Source: Metabacillus dongyingensis (GTDB lineage Bacteria > Bacillota > Bacilli > Bacillales > Bacillaceae). From it: a stretch of 64,000 nt of DNA. A program made the translations under genes and the position numbers. Below, piece by piece: positions 45,607 through 54,809 of the stretch (its first letter is position 1; every line of letters begins with the position of its first letter). Under the pieces are notes generated by a model that did not search any database, was not told the DNA's origin, and worked only from the letters and a program-made list of their open reading frames with translations. The DNA lies in assembly GCF_019933155.2 (NCBI RefSeq), contig NZ_CP082944.1:1180001-1244000 (forward strand). Direction: 5' to 3'.

Positions 45607-46211
45607 AATTGCACCTTGTCACAGATGGACGGCACTCTGCTGCAGAGCTCGTAAAAATCATCACAGATATACATACCTCTGCAGATGCCATTCATATTAG
45701 AGAGAAGAATAAATCAGCTGGGGAACTGATCAGCTTAATTGAAGAGCTCCATCAAAATGGGGTTCCGAAATCAAAGCTTGTCATGAATGACCGTGTGGAT
45801 GCAGCTGTTCTTTCTGGTTTGCATCAGGTTCAGCTCCCATCGCACAGCTTCAATGTGAAACTGGTGAAACAGCGCTTCCCGCATCTTGAGGTAGGCTGTT
45901 CAGTCCACACTGCTGCTGAAGCAGTATATTGTGCTGAAAATGGGGCAGATCGTCTCCTTTTCGGGCATGTATTCCAAACATCATCAAAAAATGGTCTAGA
46001 AGCAAGAGGGATAAGCAAGCTTGCGGAAATAGCGGAATCTGTCAGCATTCCAGTCATTGCAATTGGAGGAATCAATCCTGCTGTCATTCCTGATCTAAGA
46101 GATATAAAGATTGAGGGAGCAGCCGTGATGTCCTATGTTTTTTCAGCGGAGCATCCAAGTCATGCGGCACTTGAACTTGCTGATCAATTAAAAAGGGGGA
46201 TGGGCCATTGA
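45603..46211 (+). CDS. tenI: Thiazole tautomerase TenI
   Basis: TenI resembles ThiE but aromatises the thiazole tautomer produced by ThiG. The 202-residue TIM barrel has the phosphate-binding loops IAIGGINPAVIPDL and GAAVMSYVFS. A histidine in CSVHTAAEAV is placed as the catalytic base, consistent with TenI rather than a thiamin phosphate synthase. The GTG at 45603 overlaps the tenA stop. A true ThiE would have to be elsewhere in the genome. Confidence 0.92.
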   Translation: MKLHLVTDGRHSAAELVKIITDIHTSADAIHIREKNKSAGELISLIEELHQNGVPKSKLVMNDRVDAAVLSGLHQVQLPSHSFNVKLVKQRFPHLEVGCSVHTAAEAVYCAENGADRLLFGHVFQTSSKNGLEARGISKLAEIAESVSIPVIAIGGINPAVIPDLRDIKIEGAAVMSYVFSAEHPSHAALELADQLKRGMGH

Positions 46212-47323
46212 AGCCTTTATTTGATGCCGGCATTATCGGCGGAGGAGTCATCGGGCTTGCCTCTGCCTATTATTTAGCGAAAGCCGGACTTCGAGTTGCG
46301 GTATTTGAAAGCGGAAAAACAGGCAGCGGAGCATCCAGTGCTGCGGCGGGTATGCTTGGCGCCCATACTGAAACTGAAAAGGATGATGCTTTTTTCAGGT
46401 TTGCTAAAGAAAGCCAGGCGCTTTATCCAAAATTAGCTCATGATTTACTGCTGGAAAGCGGAATTGACATACAGCTTCAATACAATGGAATGTACAAACT
46501 GGCAATGACGGCTGAGGAAGCCGATTCTTTGAAAAAAAGAGCAGAAATTGAAAAGGACGTAGAATGGCATTCCAAAGAAAAAGTCCAAGAATATGAAAAA
46601 GGCATAACAGATGCGATTTACGGGGCTCTGAAAATTGAAAAAGATGGAAAGCTTACTCCAGCCGCGCTGTGCAAAGCCTTTACAAAAGCCATTCAGCTGA
46701 TGAGCGGAAAAATCTTTGAAAACACACCAGTATACAAATTCAGCAGATTTGAAGGCTCACACTATGAAATCGAAACGCCTCAAGATACGTTTTTTTGCGA
46801 AGCTCTTATTCTTGCAAATGGCACATGGAGCAGCCGGCTGATAAAGGAGTTCACACGCAATATATTTGTACATCCTGTTAAGGGCGAATGTTTGTCTGTG
46901 ACAATGAAAGATGGAAAACTATCTTCTACTGTTTTTCATGAAAGCTGTTATCTTGTGCCAAAGCTTGATGGAACAATAGTTATTGGGGCAACGATGAAAG
47001 AAGGAACCTGGAATACAGAGCCTTCCGTACAAGGAATCGCTGCTCTCATGAATAAAGCAGTTAAAATTATGCCGGCAATTGAAGATGCCTCTTTTCAGCG
47101 TGCATGGGCAGGATTAAGGCCGGGAACAGCCGACAGCAAGCCATTTATTTTCAAGCATCAGGGCATACCGAATCTCTTTGTGGCAACAGGGCATTACCGA
47201 AATGGCATCCTGCTCGCTCCCAAAACAGGTGAAATGATCAGAGATTTATTTTTTAATCGACCGGCAGCTGAAGAATACGTTCATGCATTTAGAATGGACC
47301 GTGCGGCAGGGGTGAAACTATGA
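46208..47323 (+). CDS. thiO: Glycine oxidase ThiO
   Basis: ThiO oxidises glycine to the imine that ThiG uses to build the thiazole. The 371-residue FAD enzyme has the dinucleotide fold GIIGGGVIGLASAYYLAKAG at its N-terminus and the DAO-type C-terminal motif (AWAGLRPGTADSKPFI; GHYRNGILLAPKTGEMI). The start is TTG 46208 after AAAGGGGGA, overlapping tenI by four bases. In B. subtilis this gene was first called goxB. Confidence 0.95.
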   Translation: MKPLFDAGIIGGGVIGLASAYYLAKAGLRVAVFESGKTGSGASSAAAGMLGAHTETEKDDAFFRFAKESQALYPKLAHDLLLESGIDIQLQYNGMYKLAMTAEEADSLKKRAEIEKDVEWHSKEKVQEYEKGITDAIYGALKIEKDGKLTPAALCKAFTKAIQLMSGKIFENTPVYKFSRFEGSHYEIETPQDTFFCEALILANGTWSSRLIKEFTRNIFVHPVKGECLSVTMKDGKLSSTVFHESCYLVPKLDGTIVIGATMKEGTWNTEPSVQGIAALMNKAVKIMPAIEDASFQRAWAGLRPGTADSKPFIFKHQGIPNLFVATGHYRNGILLAPKTGEMIRDLFFNRPAAEEYVHAFRMDRAAGVKL

Positions 47324-47523
47324 ACATAAAAGTGAATGGCAGCATGATAGAAATGCAGTCTTCAGTGCGCACCGTTCAAGATTTGCTTGCTTTTTATGAG
47401 GTGAGCAAAAGAATCATCATCGTGGAACATAATTCAGAAATAATAGCCAAAGAAGAATACGCGAAAACAGTTATTAATGATGGGGATGTTTTTGAAATTG
47501 TTCAATTTGTAGGAGGAGGATAA
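47320..47523 (+). CDS. thiS: Sulfur carrier protein ThiS
   Basis: A 67-residue ubiquitin-like carrier ending in the Gly-Gly tail (VQFVGGG). ThiF adenylates this tail so that it can carry sulfide to ThiG. The ATG at 47320 overlaps the thiO stop by four bases. The length and C-terminus match the family. Confidence 0.96.
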   Translation: MNIKVNGSMIEMQSSVRTVQDLLAFYEVSKRIIIVEHNSEIIAKEEYAKTVINDGDVFEIVQFVGGG

Positions 47524-47526
47524 TTT

Positions 47527-48294
47527 ATGTTAACGATTGCAGGAAAAACTTTTCAATCAAGACTGTTGCTTGGAACGGGAAAATATCCCTCTTTTGATAT
47601 TCAAAAAGAAGCGGTAAAAGCGGCTGAAGCAGATATTTTAACATTCGCTGTGAGAAGAATGAATATTTTTGAACCGTCTCAGCCTAATTTTCTGGAGCAG
47701 CTTGATCTTTCCCGCTACACGCTGCTGCCGAACACCGCTGGTGCGAAAACGGCTGAAGAAGCTGTCAGAATCGCAAAACTCGCTAAGGCTTCAGGGTTAT
47801 GTGATATGATTAAAGTAGAAGTGATCGGGTGTGCGAAAACATTGCTTCCCGATCCTGTTGAAACCTTAAAAGCAAGTGAGGAGCTTGTAAAGGAAGGATT
47901 TATTGTACTTCCTTACACGTCTGATGATGTCGTGCTTGCAAGGAGACTTGAAGAAGCAGGCGTTCATGCGATTATGCCAGGCGCGTCTCCAATCGGTTCA
48001 GGACAGGGCATTATCAACCCTTTGAATCTATCATTTATTATCGAACAAACGAATCTGCCGGTTATTGTGGATGCAGGGATTGGATCAGCTGCTGATGCAG
48101 CAAAAGCGATGGAGCTTGGAGCGGATGGTGTTCTGTTGAACACTGCTGTTTCTGCTGCAGGCAATCCGGTAAAAATGGCAGCTGCTATGAAGCTTGCCAT
48201 TGAAGCAGGAAGGTTAAGCTTTGAGGCAGGCAGAATACCAGTAAAATCTTATGCATCTGCAAGCAGCCCTGAAGAAGGAATGATTACATCCTAA
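47527..48294 (+). CDS. thiG: Thiazole synthase ThiG
   Basis: ThiG joins 1-deoxyxylulose 5-phosphate, the glycine imine and ThiS-bound sulfide to form the thiazole phosphate. The 255-residue TIM barrel starts with [20 protein letters not shown]. It has the Schiff-base lysine region [17 protein letters not shown] and the phosphate loops [13 protein letters not shown] and [20 protein letters not shown]. It starts three bases after thiS and is directly adjoined by thiF. Confidence 0.97.
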   Translation: MLTIAGKTFQSRLLLGTGKYPSFDIQKEAVKAAEADILTFAVRRMNIFEPSQPNFLEQLDLSRYTLLPNTAGAKTAEEAVRIAKLAKASGLCDMIKVEVIGCAKTLLPDPVETLKASEELVKEGFIVLPYTSDDVVLARRLEEAGVHAIMPGASPIGSGQGIINPLNLSFIIEQTNLPVIVDAGIGSAADAAKAMELGADGVLLNTAVSAAGNPVKMAAAMKLAIEAGRLSFEAGRIPVKSYASASSPEEGMITS

Positions 48295-49311
48295 ATGGAA
48301 CGGTACTCTAGGCAAATCTTATTCTCTCCAATAGGAGAAAAAGGACAGCAGAACATTCGAAATGGTCATGTGTTAATCATCGGTGCGGGAGCTCTTGGGA
48401 CAGCAAATGCGGAAATGCTTGTTCGTGCGGGTGTCGGCACACTGACGATTGTGGACCGTGATTACGTAGAATGGAGCAATTTGCAGCGTCAGCAGCTTTA
48501 CACTGAAGAAGATGCGGTTTTGCGTCTTCCTAAAGCAGCTGCTGCAAAACAAAGACTTTCCCAGATTAATCATGAAGTGGAAGTCCAGGCGGTCATTGAA
48601 GATGTAACAGCTGAAAATATTTTTGCATTCAGTCAGCATGCAGACGTTATTGTAGATGCGACGGATAACTTTGAAACTCGTCTTGTTATAAATGATGCAG
48701 CGCTTAAGCAGGGTATTCCGTGGATCTACGGCGCATGTGTCGGAAGCTACGGCCTGACTTATACAATTATACCGGGACTCTCGCCATGTTTGAATTGCCT
48801 TTTAAAGCAAATTCCAATGGAAGGCCAGACGTGTGATACAGTTGGCATTATTAGTCCAGCGGTCCAAATGGTTGCCTCTTATCAAACAGGGGAAGTGCTG
48901 AAATTGTTAACCGGTGCAGCGGATCAGGTGAGAAAAGAATTGCTTTCTTTTGACGTTTGGAGAAATCAATTTTCACAAATAAAAGTGCATGCACTAAAAG
49001 ACGAAGCCTGTCCATCATGCGGGGACTCTGCCGTTTATCCATTTTTATCACGCAGTAATAGTGTGAAAATGTCGGTTCTCTGCGGCAGAGATACGGTTCA
49101 AATAAGGCCGGCAGTCTCTAAAGAAATGAACTTTAAGGAGCTTGCAAAAGCACTTGGAAGAGCAGTAAATGATATAACTGCAAATCCGTATTTGCTCTCT
49201 TTTCAAACCGAACATCACAGAGTCGTTGTGTTCCAAGACGGGCGAGCCCTGATTCATGGGACGAAAGATATGGCTGAAGCAAAACGTATTTATCAGCGTT
49301 ATTTGGGATAA
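48295..49311 (+). CDS. thiF: ThiS adenylyltransferase ThiF
   Basis: A 338-residue E1-like enzyme that adenylates the ThiS C-terminus. It has the nucleotide-binding GAGALGTANAEMLVRAG, the Arg-finger segment WSNLQRQQLY, DATDNFETR, and the zinc Cys pairs (PCLNCLLKQIP; CPSCGDS). The ATG follows the thiG stop without a gap. It closes the operon here: thiD, which follows thiF in B. subtilis, is absent and a terminator stands in its place. Confidence 0.95.
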   Translation: MERYSRQILFSPIGEKGQQNIRNGHVLIIGAGALGTANAEMLVRAGVGTLTIVDRDYVEWSNLQRQQLYTEEDAVLRLPKAAAAKQRLSQINHEVEVQAVIEDVTAENIFAFSQHADVIVDATDNFETRLVINDAALKQGIPWIYGACVGSYGLTYTIIPGLSPCLNCLLKQIPMEGQTCDTVGIISPAVQMVASYQTGEVLKLLTGAADQVRKELLSFDVWRNQFSQIKVHALKDEACPSCGDSAVYPFLSRSNSVKMSVLCGRDTVQIRPAVSKEMNFKELAKALGRAVNDITANPYLLSFQTEHHRVVVFQDGRALIHGTKDMAEAKRIYQRYLG

Positions 49312-49323
49312 GAATATAGAATA

Positions 49324-49355
49324 AAAAAACTGGCCATGATTTTGGCCAGTTTTTT
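49324..49355 (+). terminator. Terminator of the thiamin operon
   Basis: AAAACTGGCCA and TGGCCAGTTTT pair around TGATTT-type loop bases and are followed by six T. Confidence 0.9.
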
Positions 49356-49449
49356 ATATGATATGATTGGATTTATTTCTCTTTTTAGACTAGCATGGAT
49401 AAAAAGATATACTTTTTCATTTTATTTTATAAAGATTGAGGGTACGAAC

Positions 49450-50685
49450 ATGTCTAATAAATCAAAACATTTGGCAGGAATCTCACTTGCCATTATGGGA
49501 ACGGGGTTTGCAGCAACAATTCCTTTTCAAGGAACAATTGCTGGAGAATTTTTGCAGGGAGGATTTGAAGCTGGCCTGGTTGGGGGATTAGCTGACTGGT
49601 TTGCCGTTACAGCGTTATTCAGACACCCATTCGGCGTGCCTATTCCTCATACAGCTTTATTGCCAAAAAATCGAAACAGAATGATTAGGGCTCTCGTTAA
49701 CACAATTGAAAATGATTGGCTGTCAAAGGAGAGTATTCAAACTAAATTAGCCCAAATAAACTTGACAGAAAAGCTGCTGCCAATACTTGAAAAAGAGCTT
49801 CATTCCGATTCTTTCAAGAAAACAATGAAATCTCTCATCATGCAAATGATTGAAAGTGCAGATTTGGAAAAGATTGCTCCTCTTATTAAGAATCAGCTAA
49901 AAGGATACCTTACATCCAATGAAGTAATGAAACTGCTTCAAGCTCTCATTCATCAAGTACTTGAGCGGAAATATGATGAAAAGTGCTTTGATTATCTGCT
50001 TTTAAAGACTGAGGAATGGGCATCAAGACGTGATCAAAGAGAGGAATTTGGCAGATTTGCCATGAGAGCAATGGACCATGTAGAGGCAGATGGATTTTTG
50101 CAATTCGCCTTAAAATCCTTTCAAAATATTGTAAATGAAGAAAAGCTCGGAAAGATCCTTCAAGATATTATTCTTAATGTCATCAGAGGTTTGCGCAGAC
50201 CAGATAGTGAAAATCGTCAGGCAATCCTTGATCATATTCGAAAAGAATTGCTCAATATTCAGGAAAATCAAGCACTGGCAGTGGAAATAGACCGCGTGGT
50301 TTCAGAGTGGGACCCTTCCGGAAAGCTGCTAACAATTTTAAAGAAAACTCAAATAAAAGCACTAAATTATATAGAAGAAGGTTCTTTTATTGAGGATCAT
50401 CTCATGCCTTTTGCTGCTCGATTACTGGAAAATATCAGTGGTGACAAGGAAAAAACGGATGCAATCGAGAACAAAGTACAGGAACAAATTACTCTTTTCA
50501 TTGAAAAAAATCATTCAAAAATCGGTAAACTGGTCGAAGAGAATTTAAACAAACTGGATGATGAGAAATTAATTGATATGATAGAAAATAATGTAGGGAA
50601 AGATTTACAGTGGATCCGTGTGAACGGTGCGGTGTGCGGATTTTTCATCGGTATCGTTTTGACGGGACTTAAAATGCTCTTTTAA
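49450..50685 (+). CDS. DUF445 membrane-anchored protein
   Basis: The start is ATG 49450 after TTGAGGGTA, giving 411 residues; the longer frame runs into the thi terminator and is rejected. Two N-terminal membrane segments contain the DUF445 signature (GGFEAGLVGGLADWFAVTALFRHPFGVPIPHTA, split across helices). A long charged helical middle follows, then a C-terminal helix (VCGFFIGIVLTGLKMLF). DUF445 proteins are membrane-anchored with no established reaction. The gene stands where thiD is found in B. subtilis. Confidence 0.85.
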   Translation: MSNKSKHLAGISLAIMGTGFAATIPFQGTIAGEFLQGGFEAGLVGGLADWFAVTALFRHPFGVPIPHTALLPKNRNRMIRALVNTIENDWLSKESIQTKLAQINLTEKLLPILEKELHSDSFKKTMKSLIMQMIESADLEKIAPLIKNQLKGYLTSNEVMKLLQALIHQVLERKYDEKCFDYLLLKTEEWASRRDQREEFGRFAMRAMDHVEADGFLQFALKSFQNIVNEEKLGKILQDIILNVIRGLRRPDSENRQAILDHIRKELLNIQENQALAVEIDRVVSEWDPSGKLLTILKKTQIKALNYIEEGSFIEDHLMPFAARLLENISGDKEKTDAIENKVQEQITLFIEKNHSKIGKLVEENLNKLDDEKLIDMIENNVGKDLQWIRVNGAVCGFFIGIVLTGLKMLF

Positions 50686-50730
50686 TTAGCTGAAATGATC
50701 CAGGTTCATTCATGAAATCCAGCAGCGGTC

Positions 50731-50776
50731 TAGAAATACGGCAAATAGCATGCTATAATTATAACCAGGTACTAAT
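50731..50776 (+). promoter_or_regulatory. fabI promoter with FapR operator
   Basis: TATAAT (50754-50759) with an upstream TGC extension has TAGAAA 17 bases before it. Immediately downstream, ATAACCAGGTACTAAT (50761-50776) is the reverse orientation of the FapR box ATTAGTACCTGGTTAT. It covers the start site, the usual place for FapR repression. Confidence 0.82.
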
Positions 50777-50803
50777 AACATGTATTAATTAGGAGGATTC
50801 CAA

Positions 50804-51577
50804 ATGAATTTATCATTAGCTGGACGCAATGTAGTCGTAATGGGCGTCGCAAACAAACGAAGCATTGCCTGGGGAATTGCCCGTTCTCTTCATACGGCAG
50901 GAGCGCGTCTTATTTTTACATATGCAGGTGAACGCCTTGAAAAATCAGTGCGGGATTTAGTTGAAACGCTTGACCGCAATGATTCGATTGTTCTTCCTTG
51001 TGATGTAACAAATGATGCTGAAATTGACACTTGTTTTGAAGCGATTAAAAATGAAGTAGGCGTTATTCATGGAATTGCACATTGCATCGCGTTTGCACAA
51101 AAGGAAGAACTGAGCGGAGAATACATGAATACAACCCGCGACGGATTTTTGCTTGCTCACAATATCAGCTCTTATTCACTGACAGCTGTGGCAAAAGCTG
51201 CAAGAGGCTTGATGACAGAGGGCGGAAGCATTGTGACACTCACATATCTTGGCGGAGAAAGAGTCCTTCCTAACTACAACGTTATGGGAGTTGCGAAGGC
51301 ATCACTTGATGCAAGTGTGAGATACCTGGCAAGCGATTTAGGAAAAGACGGCATTCGCGTGAATTCGATTTCTGCCGGCCCAATCCGTACGCTTTCTGCT
51401 AAAGGAATCAGCGATTTCAACTCCATCCTGAAAGATATCGAAGAACGCGCGCCGCTGCGCCGTACAACAACTCCAGAAGAAGTTGGGGATACAGCACTTT
51501 TCTTGTTCAGTGACCTTGCAAGAGGGATGACTGGAGAAAATCTTCATGTAGACTCTGGATATCATATCTTAGGTTAA
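50804..51577 (+). CDS. fabI: Enoyl-ACP reductase FabI
   Basis: FabI reduces enoyl-ACP in the last step of each elongation cycle and is the triclosan target. The 257-residue short-chain-dehydrogenase-type enzyme has GVANKRSIAWGIA for the cofactor and the Y-x6-K pair Tyr158/Lys165 (YNVMGVAK). The C-terminal GENLHVDSGYHILG is typical. The ATG at 50804 follows AGGAGG. It is monocistronic, with a FapR operator in front and a terminator behind. Confidence 0.97.
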   Translation: MNLSLAGRNVVVMGVANKRSIAWGIARSLHTAGARLIFTYAGERLEKSVRDLVETLDRNDSIVLPCDVTNDAEIDTCFEAIKNEVGVIHGIAHCIAFAQKEELSGEYMNTTRDGFLLAHNISSYSLTAVAKAARGLMTEGGSIVTLTYLGGERVLPNYNVMGVAKASLDASVRYLASDLGKDGIRVNSISAGPIRTLSAKGISDFNSILKDIEERAPLRRTTTPEEVGDTALFLFSDLARGMTGENLHVDSGYHILG

Positions 51578-51628
51578 GTAAAGCCTTCAGTCTCTTTAAT
51601 TTTAATGGAGAGAACAAAATACAGAAGA

Positions 51629-51670
51629 AAACGGGTAATGAATTGCACAGCAATTTTTGCCCGTTTTTTT
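51629..51670 (+). terminator. Terminator of fabI
   Basis: AACGGGTAA pairs with TTGCCCGTT, enclosing the inner stem AATTGC/GCAATT, followed by seven T. Confidence 0.85.
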
Positions 51671-51693
51671 GTTGTTTGGGTGAGTATTGGCAA

Positions 51694-52680
51694 GCTGTGA
51701 TTTCCTGAATTTAGGAAAGAGTGTGTTTAGGGGGCTCAAAGGGCTAGTATGATTCTCCAAATCCAGGAAAGAGGATGATTAGAGAACTCAAAGTCCCTGT
51801 ATGATTCCCCAAATCCATGAAAGAGGGTGATTAGAGGACTCAAAGGGCTTTATGATTCCCCAAATCCATGAAAGAGGGTGATTAGAGGACTCAAAGGGCT
51901 TTATGATTCCCCAAATCCAGGAAAGAGGGTGATTAGAGGACTCAAAGGGCTTGTATGATTCCCCAAATCCAGGATAGAGGCTGATTAGAGAACTCAAAGT
52001 CCCCGTATGATTCCCCAAATCCATGAAAGATGGTGATTAGAGGACTCAAAGGGCTTGTATGATTCCCCAAATCCATGAAAGATGGTGATTAGAGGACTCA
52101 AAGGCCCTGTATGATTCCCCAAATCCATGAAAGAGGGTGATTAGAGAACTCAAAGGGCCAGTATGATTCCCTAAATCCAGGAAAGATGGTGAGTAGAGGA
52201 CTCAAAGGGCCTGTATGATTCCCCAAATCCATGAAAGAGCGTGTTTAGAGAACTCAAAGGGCCTGAATGATTCCCCAAATCCCGGATAGAGTGCGATTAG
52301 AGCACTCAAAGGCCCTGAATGATTCCTCAAATCCCGGATTGAGAGTGATTAGAGAACTCAAAGGGCCTGAATGATTCCCCAAATCCCGGATTGAGGGTGA
52401 ATAGAGGACTCAAAGGCTCGGTATGATTCCCCAAATCCATGAAAGAGGGTGATTAGAGGACTCAAAGGCCCTGAATGATTCCCTAAATCCCGGATTGAGA
52501 GTGATTAGAGAACTCAAAGGGCCTGAATGATTCCCAAAATCCCGGAAAGAGTGCGATTAGAGCACTCAAAGGCCCTGAATGATTCCCCTAAAACAGTAAA
52601 GAGCGCGTTTAAAGGATCTAAAATCCCTGTATAATTCCCCAAACCCAGAAAAGAACGCGTTTAAAGGAATCAACTACCCT
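51694..52680. repeat. Tandem array C: about 19 units of 52 bp
   Basis: ATGATTCCCC-type starts recur at 51748, 51800, 51851, 51902, 51954, 52006, 52058, 52110, 52162, 52214, 52266, 52318, 52370, 52422, 52474, 52526, 52578 and 52630. Steps are 52 except two of 51. A degenerate unit precedes the first. Conserved parts are CCCCAAATCCATGAAAGAG or its CCCGGATTGAG variant, and GTGATTAGAG-ACTCAAAGGG. Outer units at both ends are decayed, as expected for arrays that grow from the middle. It lies between the fabI terminator and the next promoter and codes for nothing. Confidence 0.94.
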
Positions 52681-52785
52681 CCTGATCTGAAACAAAAATG
52701 TTTTTGCTTGTCTATGAGGTGTCTCCAATTCTGATAAAATATGGATAAGGAATAAATCCTAATCATAAGGAGGATTAATTATTGC

Positions 52786-53247
52786 ATGAGTGAATTTCAA
52801 GATCAAGTCACTGTAAATGCACCGCTTGACCAAGTATTCAATTTTGCCGCTGACGTTGAAAATGCCCCTCTGTTTATGCAAAATGTGACGAAAGTAGAGA
52901 AGCTGACGGATGGACCTGTTCAAGCAGGCACGAAATACAGAGAAACCCGTGAAATAAGGGGAAGAGAGGCTACAGCGGTTATTGAATTTATAGAGTATGT
53001 TCCGAGCGCAAAGTACTCAGTTAAAAGTGAAATGAAAGGGATGGAAGCCATCTATCATTACATGTTTTCTGCATCAGGCAATCAGACGACAATCCGTTTT
53101 GAATGTGAAATCAATGCGAAAAAATTCACAATGAAACTCATTAAGCCGGTATTTGTGAAGATTATGAAAAAAGAAGACGGAGATCATCTTCAGCATCTAA
53201 AAAAAGCATTGGAAGCTCAGGCTGCAGAAGATAAAAAAGGACAGTGA
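52786..53247 (+). CDS. SRPBCC-family protein
   Basis: A 153-residue protein with the START/Bet v1-like SRPBCC fold. It begins FQDQVTVNAPLDQVFNFAAD, with the ligand-cavity strands (GTKYRETREIRGREATAVIE, TIRFECEINAKK) and a long C-terminal helix. Members bind hydrophobic ligands or act as cyclases or dehydratases; none can be assigned here. The ATG at 52786 has AAGGAGG about 14 bases upstream. It is followed six bases later by a GNAT gene. Confidence 0.8.
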   Translation: MSEFQDQVTVNAPLDQVFNFAADVENAPLFMQNVTKVEKLTDGPVQAGTKYRETREIRGREATAVIEFIEYVPSAKYSVKSEMKGMEAIYHYMFSASGNQTTIRFECEINAKKFTMKLIKPVFVKIMKKEDGDHLQHLKKALEAQAAEDKKGQ

Positions 53248-53253
53248 CCAATT

Positions 53254-53700
53254 ATGGGGTTAACATTTAAACTGGCAGCATCAGACGAATTAGAAGAAAT
53301 TTACGAATTAGCAGGCGAAAACCGCAGGGAAGCAACCAATCACGTTTCGGACGATAATAAGGAAAAAATGATTGAAGTCTATGAACATTCCGCAAAATAT
53401 CAGGCTTATTTTGTTTGCTTGATGGACGGCAGCACACTGCTTGGCTGGATCATGATTGATAAAGCATTCGATTTCTTAACGGGCGATGAAATTGGCTGGA
53501 TTAATGATCTATATGTAAAAGTGCCATACAGAGGCAAGGGATACTCCAAGTTATTGATGGAGGAAGCAATAAAAGAATTCAAAAATAGCGGGTACAGCGA
53601 TGTTAGGCTGAATGTGTATGCACATAACCAAAAAGCAATGAAACTGTATGAACAAATGGGATTCAAAGACGTCAGCAAATTTATGAAAATATCTCTATAA
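53254..53700 (+). CDS. GNAT-family acetyltransferase
   Basis: A 148-residue N-acetyltransferase. Motif A is complete (INDLYVKVPYRGKGYSKLLM), followed by the motif B helix (VRLNVYAHNQKAMKLYEQMGF). The acceptor is unknown. It probably forms a two-gene operon with the SRPBCC gene. It lies directly upstream of cotO but its composition gives no sign of a coat role. Confidence 0.85.
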   Translation: MGLTFKLAASDELEEIYELAGENRREATNHVSDDNKEKMIEVYEHSAKYQAYFVCLMDGSTLLGWIMIDKAFDFLTGDEIGWINDLYVKVPYRGKGYSKLLMEEAIKEFKNSGYSDVRLNVYAHNQKAMKLYEQMGFKDVSKFMKISL

Positions 53701-53770
53701 CCCTCTCATCATAAAACTGATCTCCTTGCATATACTTCTTTGTAGAGCATGAACATGAGGAGGGACGTCT

Positions 53771-54187
53771 GTGAAAAAGCATCAATCTGTTAAAAATCCT
53801 CCGCTGCTGTATATCGTTCAGCCGGAATTGGAACCTGTTTTAACATCTATGCAAAAAACATATGTCTTAAGAAAAGATCTGCCGGCAGAAACAGCAGCGG
53901 TACCTGAAGAGCCAGTATTGAGCGGGGAAGTGAAAGCAGAGCCTGCTGTGCTAAAAGAAAAAAGGCTGACAAAGCCTCTGCATTCGTTTAACGATCTTAC
54001 AAATAAAGAGAAAATTGAGCTGCTTCTAAATTTACCTGAGAGACTCTCCAGTTTAAATTGCAGCATCAGTACAAATGTAAAGACTCATATTGGAAAAGTA
54101 ACAGAATATAAAGATGAGTGTATTTTGATTAATGGGGAGAAGATTCCGTTAAACGAGATTCAGGCTATCACTTTAAAAGATTTATAA
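53771..54187 (+). CDS. cotO: Spore coat protein CotO
   Basis: A 138-residue protein with a variable, Pro/Glu/Val-rich N-terminal part (MKKHQSVKNPPLLYIVQPEL) and a conserved C-terminal domain from about residue 73. The motif FNDLTNKEKIELLLNLP and the end YKDECILINGEKIPLNEIQA mark that domain, which I recognise as CotO. In B. subtilis CotO (YjbX) controls assembly of the outer coat and follows fabI, as here. The GTG at 53771 follows AGGAGGGA. A sigma-K promoter could not be clearly placed; CATATACTT (near 53729) is a weak candidate. Confidence 0.85.
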   Translation: MKKHQSVKNPPLLYIVQPELEPVLTSMQKTYVLRKDLPAETAAVPEEPVLSGEVKAEPAVLKEKRLTKPLHSFNDLTNKEKIELLLNLPERLSSLNCSISTNVKTHIGKVTEYKDECILINGEKIPLNEIQAITLKDL

Positions 54188-54215
54188 AAGAACCCCGGTT
54201 TTCCGGGGTTCTTTT
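54186..54215. terminator. Bidirectional terminator between cotO and cotJC
   Basis: AAAAGAACCCCGG and CCGGGGTTCTTTT form a 13-pair stem with T-runs on both strands between convergent genes. Confidence 0.92.
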
Positions 54216-54221
54216 ATGTTC

Positions 54222-54791
54222 TCAAAAGATCTTTTTTCTGTCTCTTTCTTCTTTTAAAATTTCTACGGCTTCTCTAAACCTCTGAGAATGAATGATTTCC
54301 CGTTCCCTTAGAAATCTGAGAGAATCATTTAAATCAGGATCATCAGACATATCAATAATCCATTGATAGGTAGCGCGGGCTTTTTCTTCTGCAGCAATAT
54401 CTTCGTATAAATCAGCAATAGGATCTCCTTTTGCCTGTATATATGAAGCAGTAAAAGGAACTCCAGCAGCATTTTGGTAAAACAATGCGCTGTCATGACT
54501 TACGTAATGATCTCCAATCCCTGCTTCTTTCAATTGCTGGGGGGTTGCGTCTTTTGTTAATTTATAAATCATTGTAGCGATCATTTCTAGATGAGCGAAT
54601 TCTTCTGTTCCAATATCTGTAAGAAGTCCAACAACTTTATCAGGAATGGTATAGCGCTGATTCAAATAACGCAATGCAGCAGCAAGCTCACCGTCCGCTC
54701 CTCCATATTGTTCCATTAAAAATTTGGCCAAAGTAGGGTTGCATGTACTGACTCTAACAGGGTATTGCAGCTTTTTATCATATGTCCACAA
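54222..54791 (-). CDS. cotJC: Spore coat protein CotJC (manganese catalase family)
   Basis: A 189-residue ferritin-like protein of the manganese-catalase family. Metal-ligand helices are visible in DGELAAALRYLNQRY, IGTEEFAHLEMIATMI and AEEKARATYQWIID. In B. subtilis CotJC is made in the mother cell with CotJA and CotJB and incorporated into the inner coat layers. The ATG at 54791 follows AGGAGTG. It is the last gene of the cotJABC operon. Whether it detoxifies peroxide is not decided by sequence. Confidence 0.95.
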   Translation of the reverse strand: MWTYDKKLQYPVRVSTCNPTLAKFLMEQYGGADGELAAALRYLNQRYTIPDKVVGLLTDIGTEEFAHLEMIATMIYKLTKDATPQQLKEAGIGDHYVSHDSALFYQNAAGVPFTASYIQAKGDPIADLYEDIAAEEKARATYQWIIDMSDDPDLNDSLRFLREREIIHSQRFREAVEILKEERDRKKIF

Positions 54792-54809
54792 ACTGATCCA
54801 CTCCTTTCG

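Noticed and set aside
51788..52024. Minus-strand frame with repeated KPFESSNHPLSWIWGI
   Set aside because: It is an artefact of two 51-bp steps in array C that keep frame for a few units; there is no start signal and the pattern breaks where steps are 52.
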